From JBGAHD01 sp044226395 (GTDB taxonomy: Bacteria > Pseudomonadota > Gammaproteobacteria > Xanthomonadales > Ahniellaceae): DNA of 64,000 nucleotides. This document shows, piece by piece, positions 15,265 to 25,584 of this stretch. The notes beneath the pieces were generated by a model that searched no databases, was not told the DNA's origin, and saw only the letters and a list, made by a program, of their open reading frames with translations. The DNA is taken from positions 1,054,001-1,118,000 of the forward strand of contig JBGAHD010000001.1 in the NCBI GenBank assembly GCA_044226395.1, read 5' to 3'. A program made the position numbers and the translations under genes. Within the stretch, counting starts at the first letter, position 1, and every line of letters begins with the position of its first letter.

Positions 15265-15962
15265 GACGGTTCCTAAATTAGGCGCGACGATCGCGCGGTG
15301 CACAGACACGCGCGATGGGCTTCGGTTCCGACTTGGGCGAGAAACATATTTTGGGTGAATGGCGGAACTAGATTGAATTCCATCGGTCGAGCGCGTGCTC
15401 GCGTCAATCTTCGAGTGACTAAATCGCATCACGAGAAATTGCCGTTTTCTTGCTTGGAAACCGCCGATTTCTTCAGAGCGATTCCATCGCGTTCAAGAAG
15501 CCGACGCGCTCGCCATCGAAGCCTTCGACAAAAAGTTCCCGTCGCGGAAAACGAATTCTTCGCAAGCAGCGCAACTGACGATCAAGCCAGCGCGACTGTC
15601 ACGAACGAGTTCACCGAATCACGCCGCCAGCCGATCGCGATACCGACTCGCGATGAGAACGTCGACGACGATCGCGCTTCTTCCGCTCGATCCACCATCG
15701 CCGCGACCAACGTCGCGCGCGACATCAATCGACATGCCATGGACCTCGATTCGCCAACGCGAACTCACGAATCGACCAGTCCTTGCACCCCACGTCGCCA
15801 AAACCCAGCCTCCCCGGCGGGCGATTCGCAGGACACGCCGCGCTGACCGCGCCACGCCGCCCGCCTTTGGTCGAATTTCGCCCCGCTTCGGTCTCGCGAC
15901 GGATGCACGCCCCCTCTTTTTTGCCATACTCCGAGGCTGTTTCGGATGGGGGATGGGTTTCT
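15265..15962. other. 698-bp intergenic region without a convincing gene
   Basis: This divergent region lies between the barrel protein and the large subtilase. It is less GC-rich than its surroundings, especially 15310-15620. Short open frames occur on both strands but have no ribosome site, recognisable domain or sensible codon pattern. The promoters of both flanking genes should lie here; no clear -35/-10 pair was identified. Confidence 0.6.
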
Positions 15963-18900
15963 ATGAAGGCTTCCGCCTTGTCGGCCGCCATTGTGCTGGC
16001 CTTGGGGGTTTCCAGTGTCAACGCCACGCCGCTGCGTCTTTGGGTAGACGCGGCCGCGCCGGGCATCGAGCAACTCGAATCGGCCACGGCGCCGAATCTG
16101 CTGCTGCTGCGCGCGGGCGTGTTCAACCCCGGCACGCAGGCGCTGCGTTTCGCTTCGGACACGCTGACCAACACGAAGGACTCGCGCTACGCGGTCATTC
16201 AATTCGATCCGGCCAACGCGCCGAGCGCCGAGCAATTGCGCGCGCTCGATCTGACCGTGGTCGGTTTCGTGCCCAACAGCGCCTACGTGGTGCGCGTGGG
16301 CGCGGTGCCGCTGACCAAGGTCGCGGCGCATCCGGCCATCACCTGGGCCGACGGCTATGTCGCGGGCTGGAAGGTCGAGCCGAGCTTGCTCCTGCCCGGT
16401 CCGACGACCGCGCGCGGCAGCGGCCAGCTGGAAATCGACGGCTTCAGCGGCGAATCGGCCGAGCGCCTGGCGCAAGCCATCGCCAAGCTCGCGCCCGAGG
16501 CGCGCGTCGACAGCTTGCGCAGTGACGCGGTGAATCCTCGCGTGCGCATTGACGCGCCGTTGGAGCAACTCACCGCTGTGGTCGAGAAGATCGCCGCGAT
16601 CGAAGGCGTGGCCTGGATCGCGCCCTATGTCGAGCCGCGCTTGACCAATGACGATTCCATCGGCCCGATGCAGGCCAATGCCGCCACCGGCACGCCGATC
16701 TGGGATCGCGGCATCATCGGTTCGGGTCAGATCGTCGCGGTCGCCGACTCGGGTCTCGATCACAACGAATCGTGGTTCACGCGTTACAACACCGGCCCCA
16801 CCGACACCGCCACCCCGCTGCTGACGGATGCCGAGAACACCACGCCGCCTGCCGTCGGCACCAGCTTCCCCACGCACAAGGTCTATGGTTACTGGGTGCA
16901 GCCCGGCGCCACGGGCTATGACAACAACCAGACTTGTCCGGGCGGTTCGCCGACGAGTTTCCACGGCACGCACACCTCGGGCACGGTCGCCGGCGATCGC
17001 GGCGCGACCGCCACGACCATCGCGCCCGCGCACGACGCGCTGGGCGATGACGGCATGGCGCCGAACGCGCAGATCCTGTTCCAGGACATCGGCAACGACA
17101 CCTCGGGCTGTCTGTCGGGTCTGGGCAATCTGCAAGCGACGATCCGACAGGCGCGCAATGGTGGCGCGCATCTGTCGAGCAATTCGTGGGGCGCTTCCAC
17201 CGCTGGCGCGTATTCGGGCAATGACGTCGACGTCGATCGCGCGAGCTGGGAATTGCAGGACATGCTCTTCGTCGTCGCCGCCGGCAATGATGGCTCGGCC
17301 GCGACTTCGATCGGCTCGCCGGGCAATGCCAAGAACGCGCTGACCGTCGGCGCGCTCGGCCACGGCAACTCGACTACGGTGGCCTCGTTCTCGAGCCGCG
17401 GTCCGACGACCGACGCTCGCTTCAAGCCCGACATCATGGCGCCGGGCACGAGCATCGTCTCGGCCTCGGGCAATGCCGACAACAGCAATACCGAAGTGAC
17501 GGGCACGTCGAAGGCCTTGAGCGGCACCTCGATGGCCACGCCGACGGTCGCCGGTTCGGCGGCGCTGATGCGTCAGTATTTCGAGGATGGCTACTATCCG
17601 CGCGGCGCGATCACCGCCGCCGACAAGATCAACCCCAATGGCCCGATGATGAAGGCCATCTTGCTCAACGGCGCCGCGATCACCGGCACCTGGCCGAGCA
17701 ATTCCACGGGCTGGGGTCGCCTGTATCTGGAAGGTTCGCTGTACTTCAACGCCGCGATCGGCGGCGGCGCCGGCGACAGTCGCCGCATGCGTCTGTTCGA
17801 ACGCGACCGCACCAGCGGCGTGGCCACGGGCGACACGCACAGCTACACGCTGAGCAATGTCGGCGCGGGCCAGGAACTGCGCGTGACGATGACGTGGTAC
17901 GACCCCGAAGGCGGTCTCGGCGCGGCGGTATCGCTGGTCAACAACCTCGACCTCGAAGTGGTCGGCCCCGGCGGCACCAACGTCTACAAGGGCAATGTCT
18001 TCACCGGTGGCATCTCGCAGCCCAACACCGGCACCGCGGACGCGCGCAACACCGTCGAGCAAGTGCGCCTGACCGCGCCGACGGCGGGCGAGTACACGAT
18101 CCGCGTCAAGGGCACGGCCGTGCCCGGCAACGGTCGCGAATACAGCGCGCGACAGGGTTATGCCGTGGCGGTGTCGGGCGAGTTCGGTGTGCCGGACTCA
18201 GCCGCGCAAGCGGCGCCGACGGCGGTGGCCGTGACCAGCAACAACGCCTCGGGCATCGGCGTGGGCTTCACCGGCACCGCGCCGAACGGCTTCCAGCTTT
18301 ATCGCGCCGACGGCACCTGCGCCAGCGCCGATCCGAAGGAGTTCCGTCTGGTGCAAACCGGCGCGACGAGCCCGCTCGTCGACGATCGCACGCAAGGCGG
18401 CTACACCTACGCGTACAAGCTGCGCGGCGTGGCCAATGACGTCGAAGGCACGGCCTCGGCCTGCGTCGACGCGGTCAGCGCCGACGCCTGCACGCTGCAA
18501 CCGACCTTCAACATCGGCGGCAGCACCGGCGACTACACCAATGCCTCCTGCTCGGTGGTGTTGAACTGGGCCGCCGGCGCGTCCAACTGCCCGACCGCGA
18601 ACACGGTCAGCTACAAAGTGCAGCGCGCCACCTCGCCGTACGCAACCTTCACCGATCTGACCACGGTCAGCGGCCAGACCACGTACACCGACTCCGCCGT
18701 CACCGGCGGCACGCCGTACTTCTATCGCGTGGTCGCGATCGATGGCCTAGGCAACCAGAGTCAGTTCACCAACACGCTCAACGCCACGCCGGTGGGCACC
18801 AACGGCCCGATCGGTCCGATCGTCGACGACGTCGACAGCGGCAGCTTCATGAGCATGGCCTCGCCGTGGCGCATCTCCAACGTGCGCGCGAGCACGGGCA

Positions 18901-19427
18901 CGCTGTCGTACCACAACGCCAACGACAACCAGACCTACACCTCGGACACCTGCGCAGCGATCACCTCGATCCCGTTCACCGTGCCCGCGGGCGGCACGCT
19001 GCAGTACGCGGCGCGCTACAACCTGGAACAAAACTGGGACGGCGTGGTGGTGGAAATCTCCACCGACAACGGCGCCACGTGGACCGACCTGCCGCCGACC
19101 GGTGGCTATCCGAGCTCGTTCTCGCAGACCGGCTCGCCGCCGGTGAACGCCTGCGCCTTCGCCGCCACGCACGGCGCGTTCAGCGGTTCCAGCGGCGGCG
19201 TGTTCACCAACTTCAGCACGAGCCTCGCGAGCTTCGCCGGTCAAACGGTGAAGGTGCGTTGGGTGTTCTCGTCCGATCCGGCGTCCGAGGAAGAAGGCTT
19301 CTACCTCGACAACGTCCAGCTGCCGCAAGCCGGCAACCTGCCGGACGCGATGAACCGCGCGGGCTTCGAGGATTCGGATGTGCCGCCGACGGTGGTGACT
19401 GGGTCGAGTCCGGGCTGCACGCCGTGA
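15963..19427 (+). CDS. Secreted S8 subtilase, KP-43-like, with C-terminal beta domains
   Basis: An 1154-residue protein with a signal peptide (about 1-21) and a long propeptide-like region to about 230. The catalytic domain has Asp262 in 'VAVADSGLDH', His334 in 'SFHGTHTSGT', the oxyanion Asn in 'SSNSWG', and Ser523 in 'SGTSMATPTVAG'. Large spacing between motifs and a following jelly-roll domain ('TYDPEGG..'-like) resemble KP-43 subtilases. A fibronectin III-like domain ('SYKVQRATSPY...YFYRVVAIDGLGNQS') and a second jelly-roll with 'WDGVVVEISTDNGATWTDL' follow. The end contains 'MNRAGFEDS', an internal echo of the GFE ending seen elsewhere, followed by 18 more residues. The ATG at 15963 starts the signal peptide. 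A strong terminator follows. Confidence 0.9.
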   Translation: MKASALSAAIVLALGVSSVNATPLRLWVDAAAPGIEQLESATAPNLLLLRAGVFNPGTQALRFASDTLTNTKDSRYAVIQFDPANAPSAEQLRALDLTVVGFVPNSAYVVRVGAVPLTKVAAHPAITWADGYVAGWKVEPSLLLPGPTTARGSGQLEIDGFSGESAERLAQAIAKLAPEARVDSLRSDAVNPRVRIDAPLEQLTAVVEKIAAIEGVAWIAPYVEPRLTNDDSIGPMQANAATGTPIWDRGIIGSGQIVAVADSGLDHNESWFTRYNTGPTDTATPLLTDAENTTPPAVGTSFPTHKVYGYWVQPGATGYDNNQTCPGGSPTSFHGTHTSGTVAGDRGATATTIAPAHDALGDDGMAPNAQILFQDIGNDTSGCLSGLGNLQATIRQARNGGAHLSSNSWGASTAGAYSGNDVDVDRASWELQDMLFVVAAGNDGSAATSIGSPGNAKNALTVGALGHGNSTTVASFSSRGPTTDARFKPDIMAPGTSIVSASGNADNSNTEVTGTSKALSGTSMATPTVAGSAALMRQYFEDGYYPRGAITAADKINPNGPMMKAILLNGAAITGTWPSNSTGWGRLYLEGSLYFNAAIGGGAGDSRRMRLFERDRTSGVATGDTHSYTLSNVGAGQELRVTMTWYDPEGGLGAAVSLVNNLDLEVVGPGGTNVYKGNVFTGGISQPNTGTADARNTVEQVRLTAPTAGEYTIRVKGTAVPGNGREYSARQGYAVAVSGEFGVPDSAAQAAPTAVAVTSNNASGIGVGFTGTAPNGFQLYRADGTCASADPKEFRLVQTGATSPLVDDRTQGGYTYAYKLRGVANDVEGTASACVDAVSADACTLQPTFNIGGSTGDYTNASCSVVLNWAAGASNCPTANTVSYKVQRATSPYATFTDLTTVSGQTTYTDSAVTGGTPYFYRVVAIDGLGNQSQFTNTLNATPVGTNGPIGPIVDDVDSGSFMSMASPWRISNVRASTGTLSYHNANDNQTYTSDTCAAITSIPFTVPAGGTLQYAARYNLEQNWDGVVVEISTDNGATWTDLPPTGGYPSSFSQTGSPPVNACAFAATHGAFSGSSGGVFTNFSTSLASFAGQTVKVRWVFSSDPASEEEGFYLDNVQLPQAGNLPDAMNRAGFEDSDVPPTVVTGSSPGCTP

Positions 19428-19447
19428 GGTGATGCTTCACGCTTTGG

Positions 19448-19476
19448 AAAAAGGCCCGCGAAAGCGGGCTTTTTTC
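19448..19476 (+). terminator. Rho-independent terminator of the subtilase gene
   Basis: GCCCGC-GAAA-GCGGGC is flanked by an A-run before and TTTTTT after, 27 bases past the stop codon. The A/T flanks could also let it work in the opposite direction. Confidence 0.9.
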
Positions 19477-19538
19477 TTGGTGTCGAGGGTGGGGAAGGTG
19501 ATCGCTGCCGCTTTGATCAATGGTGTTTTGGTCGGGTT

Positions 19539-19623
19539 CTCACCCTGTGGCGAGAGGCGTGAATCGTGGGGCCTCACGTTGTGGCGAGAGGCGTGAACGG
19601 TGGGTCCTCACCTGACGGTGAGG
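19539..19623. repeat. 34-bp direct repeats bordering the inverted repeat
   Basis: Units begin CTCAC at 19539, 19573 and 19607. The first two share TGGCGAGAGGCGTGAA and nearby bases almost exactly; the third keeps the CTCAC start and then diverges into CCTCACCTGACGGTGAGG, itself a small hairpin. There are no spacers of the CRISPR kind. The second unit runs into the left arm of the long inverted repeat. Confidence 0.7.
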
Positions 19624-20571
19624 AACCCGTGTGGGGTTGTGGGTTGGGTGGTGGTGACGTTGTCGCTTGGCTCGGGGTGCCGCCCCTTGTCGGTGGGCGA
19701 GGGATTCAGCACATCCGTGTGCTGAACCCTCGCGGCGCACTTCCGTGTGCGCTTGCCACCGACAAGGGGACCGTCACCCCGAGCCGTCGAAACGTCACTG
19801 GGGTTCGTTGGGTTAGAAGAAAAAGAAGAAAAGCGCGCTTTGCGCACCGCGTTCGCGGCGCGCAAAGCAAGAGCCAGTGTTCTTTTTCTAGAAGCCGCGC
19901 TGTCGGACTTCTTCCGCGAGGGTTGAAGAGTCGCCAGTGCATGTTCGACGGCCTTCGTGGTGTGAGCTTGGTTTATTCGAAGATCGAGATGCGGAGATCT
20001 TCGGCGTTGACACGCGCGCAATCGCTCGTTGAGACCAACATTGCGATGCCGTGATCTTGCTCAGTCGACAATCTGGTGCAAGGCGCGAGAGCACCCACAG
20101 GTCCCGCGCTAGATTCTGAGTTGTTCCCAACATGTCCTCGTCAATTGGCCTTCGGTGTCTGAGCGCGCGCGACTCGACGCAGACAAAAAAGATCATGCTC
20201 GTGTTTCCTCGCGAGCCTTCGAGCATCCCCAGCATTTCATCTAGCGCGGAGGAAGCCCGCGAACGCGGGCTTCTTCAAAAACAAACGACTCTTGCTTCGC
20301 GCGCCGCGAATGCGGCGCGCGAAGCGCGCTTTTTCTTCTTTTTCTTCTAACCCACCGAACCCCAGTGATTTTGACGGCTCGGGGTGACGGTCCCCTTGTC
20401 GGTGGCAAGCGCACACGGAGCCGCGCCGCGAGGGTTCAGCACACGGATGTGCTGAATCCCTCGCCCACCGACAAGGGGCGGCACCCCGAGCCAAGCGACA
20501 ACGTCACCACCACCCAACCCACAACCCCACACGGGTTCCTCACCGTCAGGTGAGGACCCACCGTTCACGCC
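19590..20571. repeat. Long inverted repeat (~330-bp arms) with nested foldbacks
   Basis: The left arm, 19590 to about 19919, is the near-exact reverse complement of about 20245-20571, with long identical blocks and a few substitutions and small indels. Both arms carry the same internal foldback: in the left arm GGCTCGGGGTG and CCCCTTGTCGGTGG (19669-19696) pair with CCACCGACAAGGGG and CACCCCGAGCC (19756-19785). These enclose two smaller hairpins (19697-19733 and about 19735-19752), a three-way-junction layout. The mirrored copy is 20376-20492. Each arm also has a GC-rich hairpin next to a pyrimidine run. The ~325-bp centre contains no gene. The arms could be two opposed copies of one dispersed element, or one element with terminal inverted repeats. 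Confidence 0.9.
20252..20347 (+). terminator. Two terminator-like hairpins in the right arm
   Basis: GAAGCCCGC-GAAC-GCGGGCTTC (20252-20273) is followed by a 14-bp perfect stem GCTTCGCGCGCCGC-GAAT-GCGGCGCGCGAAGC (20294-20325) and TTTTTCTTCTTTTTCTTC. They would stop rightward transcripts leaving the centre of the inverted repeat. Decayed mirror copies in the left arm would stop leftward ones. Confidence 0.75.
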
Positions 20572-20694
20572 CTTCCCCGCCCGACGGGGACCCCAGTCAC
20601 GCCCCTAACCCCCAATCCCGACGCCCCTGCTAAAATCAGAAACCACCCTAAAAATCGGCCCCCACCAGGGCCAACCCCCTCCTTCGGAGCCTCC

Positions 20695-22227
<1,533 letters not shown>

Positions 22228-22240
22228 TTCGCCGTGTCTC

Positions 22241-22266
22241 GCGCGGCCGCTCGTGAGCGGCCGCGC
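22241..22266 (+). terminator. Hairpin between the ALDH gene and pyrD
   Basis: GCGCGGCCGCT and AGCGGCCGCGC form an 11-bp stem with a tight 4-nt loop, 13 bp after the ALDH stop and just before the pyrD ribosome site. There is no U-run. It may separate the two genes or shape the pyrD leader. Confidence 0.45.
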
Positions 22267-22280
22267 GCATCGGAGAGATC

Positions 22281-23315
22281 ATGTACGGGCTGGCCAAACC
22301 GTTTCTGTTCGCCATCGACGCCGAGCGCGCGCACGACATCGGCTTGAAGGCCATGGCCGCGGCGTATCGCACCGGCCTCAATCCGCTGCTGGCCGATCGC
22401 CATCAGCCCCTGCCCACGCGCGTGTTCGATATCGACTTCGCCAATCCCGTCGGCCTTGCCGCGGGGCTGGACAAGAACGGCGCCTACATCGACGCGCTCG
22501 CCGCGCTGGGCTTCGGGTTTATCGAAATCGGCACGACGACGCCGCGCGCGCAGGCGGGCAACCCCAAGCCGCGCATGTTCCGCTTGCCCGAGCACGAGGC
22601 GGTGATCAATCGCCTGGGCTTCAACAATCAAGGCGTGGCGGCGCTGGTGAACAATGTCGAGCGCGCGCGCTATCGCGGCGTGCTCGGCATCAACATCGGC
22701 AAGAACAAGGACACGCCCAACGAACGCGCGGTCGACGATTATCTGTATTGCCTCGAGCGCGTGTATCCGCTGGCGAGCTATGTCACGGTGAACATCTCCT
22801 CGCCGAACACGCAGGGCCTTCGTGATTTGCAAGAAGAAGACACGCTCAAGCGCTTCATCGGCACGCTGCGCGAGCGACAAGAGTCGCTGGCGGCGCAACA
22901 TGGTCAGCGCAAGCCGATGCTGCTCAAGATCGCGCCGGATCTGAGCGAGGCCGAGATGGACGCGATCGCCGACGTGCTGATCGCCGCCAAGGTCGACGGC
23001 GCGATCTGCACCAACACCACGATCGCGCGCGACGCCGTGCAAGGCGCGCGTCACGCGCAGGAAACGGGTGGACTCTCGGGTCGCCCCTTGTTCGAGAAAT
23101 CCACGGCGGTGCTCGCCGGCATGTCGCGCCGCCTCGGCGAGCGCGTGCGCTTGATCGGTGTCGGCGGCATCGTCGAAGGCGCGCACGCGGCGGCCAAGGT
23201 GGACGCGGGCGCCAGTCTCGTGCAGTTCTACACGGGAATGGTCTATCGCGGCCCGGCTTTGGTGGCCGAGTGCGTCGGCGCCATCGCCCGCTGGCGCGCG
23301 GCGCGCGCGGCATGA
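22281..23315 (+). CDS. pyrD: Dihydroorotate dehydrogenase (quinone), class 2
   Basis: A 344-residue class 2 enzyme that oxidises dihydroorotate to orotate in pyrimidine synthesis and passes electrons to membrane quinone. The N-terminal helical part ('MYGLAKPFLFAIDAERAHDI') is the membrane-association and quinone tunnel domain specific to class 2. The FMN barrel shows 'GLAAGLDKNG', 'TTTPRAQAGNPKPR', 'NRLGFNNQG', the catalytic serine loop 'VNISSPNT' (about Ser174), 'NTTIARD' and 'GVGGI'. The length matches E. coli PyrD. Its stop overlaps the murB start by four bases, so the two are translationally coupled. Confidence 0.97.
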   Translation: MYGLAKPFLFAIDAERAHDIGLKAMAAAYRTGLNPLLADRHQPLPTRVFDIDFANPVGLAAGLDKNGAYIDALAALGFGFIEIGTTTPRAQAGNPKPRMFRLPEHEAVINRLGFNNQGVAALVNNVERARYRGVLGINIGKNKDTPNERAVDDYLYCLERVYPLASYVTVNISSPNTQGLRDLQEEDTLKRFIGTLRERQESLAAQHGQRKPMLLKIAPDLSEAEMDAIADVLIAAKVDGAICTNTTIARDAVQGARHAQETGGLSGRPLFEKSTAVLAGMSRRLGERVRLIGVGGIVEGAHAAAKVDAGASLVQFYTGMVYRGPALVAECVGAIARWRAARAA

Positions 23316-24328
23316 TCGTCGAGAACGCCTCGCTCAAACCGTTCAATACGTTCGGCGTGGCCGCGCGCGCGCGGTGGTTGGCGCGACTGCGCGATCCGGC
23401 GCGATTGCCGGACATCCTGGCGCGCGAGACGTTTCGCGATCTGCCGCTGCTCGTGTTGGGCGAAGGCAGCAATATTCTTTTCGCGCGCGATTTCGAAGGC
23501 CTCATCGTGCGCCTCGAATGCTCGCGCATCGAAGAACCCACGCGCGCCGGCGAGATGACCCACGTGCGCGTCGAAGCCGGCGCGCGCTGGCATGACTTCG
23601 TGCGCTGGAGCTTGGAGCGCGGCCTGTCGGGACTGGAGAATCTTTCGCTGATTCCCGGCACGGTCGGCGCCGCGCCGATTCAGAACATCGGCGCGTATGG
23701 CGTGGAGCTCGAACGTCACGTCGACACCGTGCGCGTGTATGACCTGCGCACGTCGGAGACGCTCGAACTCACGCGCGCGCAGTGCGAGTTCGGTTATCGT
23801 AGTTCAATCTTCAAGACGCACGCGGCCGGGCGCTACATCGTGCTGGGCGTGCGCTTTCAGTTTCCGCCGCACACGCCCTTGCAGCTCGACTATCCGGGCG
23901 TGCGCGAGGAACTCGCCGCGATGCGCGCCAACGCCACCAGCCCGCTGGCGGTGTCGGAAGCGATCTGCCGCATTCGTCGGCGCAAGCTCCCCGACCCGGC
24001 GGTGCTGGGCAACGCGGGCTCGTTCTTCAAGAACCCCATCGTGCCGCTCACGACCGCCGAGGCGCTGCGCCAGACGCACGCCGATCTGCCGGTGTTCCCG
24101 GCCGAGGACGGCTTCGCCAAGCTCTCGGCCGCGTGGTTCATCGACAAGCTCGGCTTCAAGGGCCAGCGCGAAGGCGATGCCGGCGTGGCGCCGACGCATG
24201 CCTTAGTGCTGGTCAATCACGGCCAGGCCACGGGCGCGCAGATCTGGGCTTTGGCCCTGCGCATTCAGGACGCGGTGCGCGCGAGCTTCGGCATCACGCT
24301 CGAACCCGAGCCGCGCGTGATCGCCTAA
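23312..24328 (+). CDS. murB: UDP-N-acetylenolpyruvoylglucosamine reductase
   Basis: A 338-residue FAD enzyme that reduces UDP-GlcNAc-enolpyruvate to UDP-MurNAc with NADPH in peptidoglycan synthesis. Its features are 'FNTFGV', the FAD contact 'LVLGEGSNILF', 'GLENLSLIPGTVGAAPIQNIGAYG', Arg163 in 'FGYRSSIFK' and proton donor Ser237 in 'NAGSFFKNP'. A C-terminal Glu lies in 'LEPEPRVIA'. It is the long (type I, E. coli-like) form. The ATGA overlap with pyrD fixes the start at 23312. Coupling of pyrimidine and cell wall genes may reflect shared demand for UDP-sugars, which is inference. Confidence 0.96.
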   Translation: MIVENASLKPFNTFGVAARARWLARLRDPARLPDILARETFRDLPLLVLGEGSNILFARDFEGLIVRLECSRIEEPTRAGEMTHVRVEAGARWHDFVRWSLERGLSGLENLSLIPGTVGAAPIQNIGAYGVELERHVDTVRVYDLRTSETLELTRAQCEFGYRSSIFKTHAAGRYIVLGVRFQFPPHTPLQLDYPGVREELAAMRANATSPLAVSEAICRIRRRKLPDPAVLGNAGSFFKNPIVPLTTAEALRQTHADLPVFPAEDGFAKLSAAWFIDKLGFKGQREGDAGVAPTHALVLVNHGQATGAQIWALALRIQDAVRASFGITLEPEPRVIA

Positions 24329-24423
24329 CGCGCCTCAGCGAGAACCCGCGCGCTTGACGCGCTGCGGCGAGTACGCGCGCGAACTTGAGCCTATGATGCG
24401 CGCACGTACGGGATGACCAGACC

Positions 24424-25506
24424 ATGCGCGCGCTAAAACCCATGGGATATCTGCTGGTGTTCGTGGTGCCGGCCTTGATGCCGTTCTCGGCCTGGCTGAT
24501 CGCGCGCGGCGCGTCGCCGGATCTGGCCGCGTGGTTTCCGATCTTCTTTCTGTTCGTGTTGCTGCCGGCGATCGACTACGCGGTCGGGCGCGACGGTAGC
24601 AATCCCGCCGACGAGGCCGCGATAGCGCGCCTGGAAGGGCAGATCTATTTTCGCGTGCTCACGTGGTTGTGCTTGCCGGTGCAGGTCGCGCTGGTGGTGT
24701 GGTCGGCGTGGGCGTTCGCGCATTTGCCGCTGGGGCCAATCGGTCAGCTCGGTTGGTTGTTGTCGCAGGGCGTGGTCAGCGGCGTGCTGGGCATCAATGT
24801 TGCGCATGAGCTGATTCACAAGCGCGCGCGTGGCGAAGCCTGGGCCGGTGGCGTGATGTTGAGCACGGTGTGCTACGGCGGCTTCAAGATCGAGCACGTG
24901 CGCGGGCATCACGTGCACGTGTCGACGCCGGAGGACGCGTCATCGGCGCCGTTCGGGGCCTCGGTCTACGGCTTCATCGGTCGCGCCCTGATCCGCAACA
25001 CGCGCAATGCGTGGCGGTTGGAAGCGCAGCGACTAGCGCAACTGGGTCTGCCCGCGCTGCATTGGCGCAACGAGTGGCTGTGGTGGACGGCGATCTCGGC
25101 GAGTTTCGCCGTGGGTTTGGGGCTGTGGTTTGGCGCGATCGGCGTGGTGTTCTTCGTGGCGCAAAGCCTGTTCGCGGCATTGAGCCTGGAGATCATCAAT
25201 TATGTGGAGCACTACGGCCTGCGCCGCCAACGTCTGCCCGATGGGCGTTACGAGCGCACGACCCATCTGCATTCGTGGAATTCCAATTATCTGATCTCGA
25301 ACTGGATGCTGTTCCAGTTGCAACGTCATTCCGATCATCACGAGCACGCGCGTCGGCGCTATCAAGCCCTGGTGCACTACGAGGCGAGCCCGCAATTGCC
25401 GGGCGGCTACTCGGCGATGTTCGTGTTGGCGCTGGTGCCACCATTGTGGCATCGGATCATCGACCCGCGCGTGCGCGCGTTCGAGGCGTCACGAACGGCG
25501 GCGTGA
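24424..25506 (+). CDS. alkB: Alkane 1-monooxygenase
   Basis: A 360-residue integral-membrane di-iron hydroxylase. All AlkB histidine motifs are present: 'HELIHK' (128-133), 'EHVRGHH' (157-163), 'NYVEHYG' (from 259) and 'LQRHSDHH' (from 299). About six membrane helices precede and separate them. Such enzymes hydroxylate the terminal carbon of medium-chain alkanes using rubredoxin electrons. No rubredoxin or rubredoxin reductase gene is adjacent, so electron donors must be encoded elsewhere. The 'NYVEHYGL' segment is the AlkB-specific signature that separates it from fatty-acid desaturases. It is monocistronic with a TATGAT -10-like hexamer at 24392. Confidence 0.93.
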   Translation: MRALKPMGYLLVFVVPALMPFSAWLIARGASPDLAAWFPIFFLFVLLPAIDYAVGRDGSNPADEAAIARLEGQIYFRVLTWLCLPVQVALVVWSAWAFAHLPLGPIGQLGWLLSQGVVSGVLGINVAHELIHKRARGEAWAGGVMLSTVCYGGFKIEHVRGHHVHVSTPEDASSAPFGASVYGFIGRALIRNTRNAWRLEAQRLAQLGLPALHWRNEWLWWTAISASFAVGLGLWFGAIGVVFFVAQSLFAALSLEIINYVEHYGLRRQRLPDGRYERTTHLHSWNSNYLISNWMLFQLQRHSDHHEHARRRYQALVHYEASPQLPGGYSAMFVLALVPPLWHRIIDPRVRAFEASRTAA

Positions 25507-25507
25507 G

Positions 25508-25564
25508 CATGCCATCAGCGAGCGCGCGCAAGATCGCGCGCGCCGGCCGAAGTGCGACGGCATG
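25508..25564. terminator. Compound hairpin between alkB and the converging VOC gene
   Basis: An outer stem CATGCC/GGCATG (25508-25513 with 25559-25564) encloses GCGCGCG-CAAGAT-CGCGCGC (25522-25541). It starts just after the alkB stop and ends 20 bp before the end of the VOC gene. No U-run is present; a shared end signal is likely. Confidence 0.45.
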
Positions 25565-25584
25565 CCCTGGGCCTGCGTGATCGG

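Noticed and set aside
15298..15927. Small genes in the region between the barrel protein and the subtilase
   Set aside because: The frames have no ribosome sites, are rich in Arg and Ser as random frames are in such DNA, and show no motifs.
19539..19623. CRISPR array
   Set aside because: The 34-bp units are directly adjacent with no unique spacers, only two are near-identical, and no cas genes are present.
23270..24328. MurB starting at 23270
   Set aside because: The extra residues lie in another frame of pyrD and have no family match. The ATG at 23312 forms a four-base overlap with the pyrD stop.
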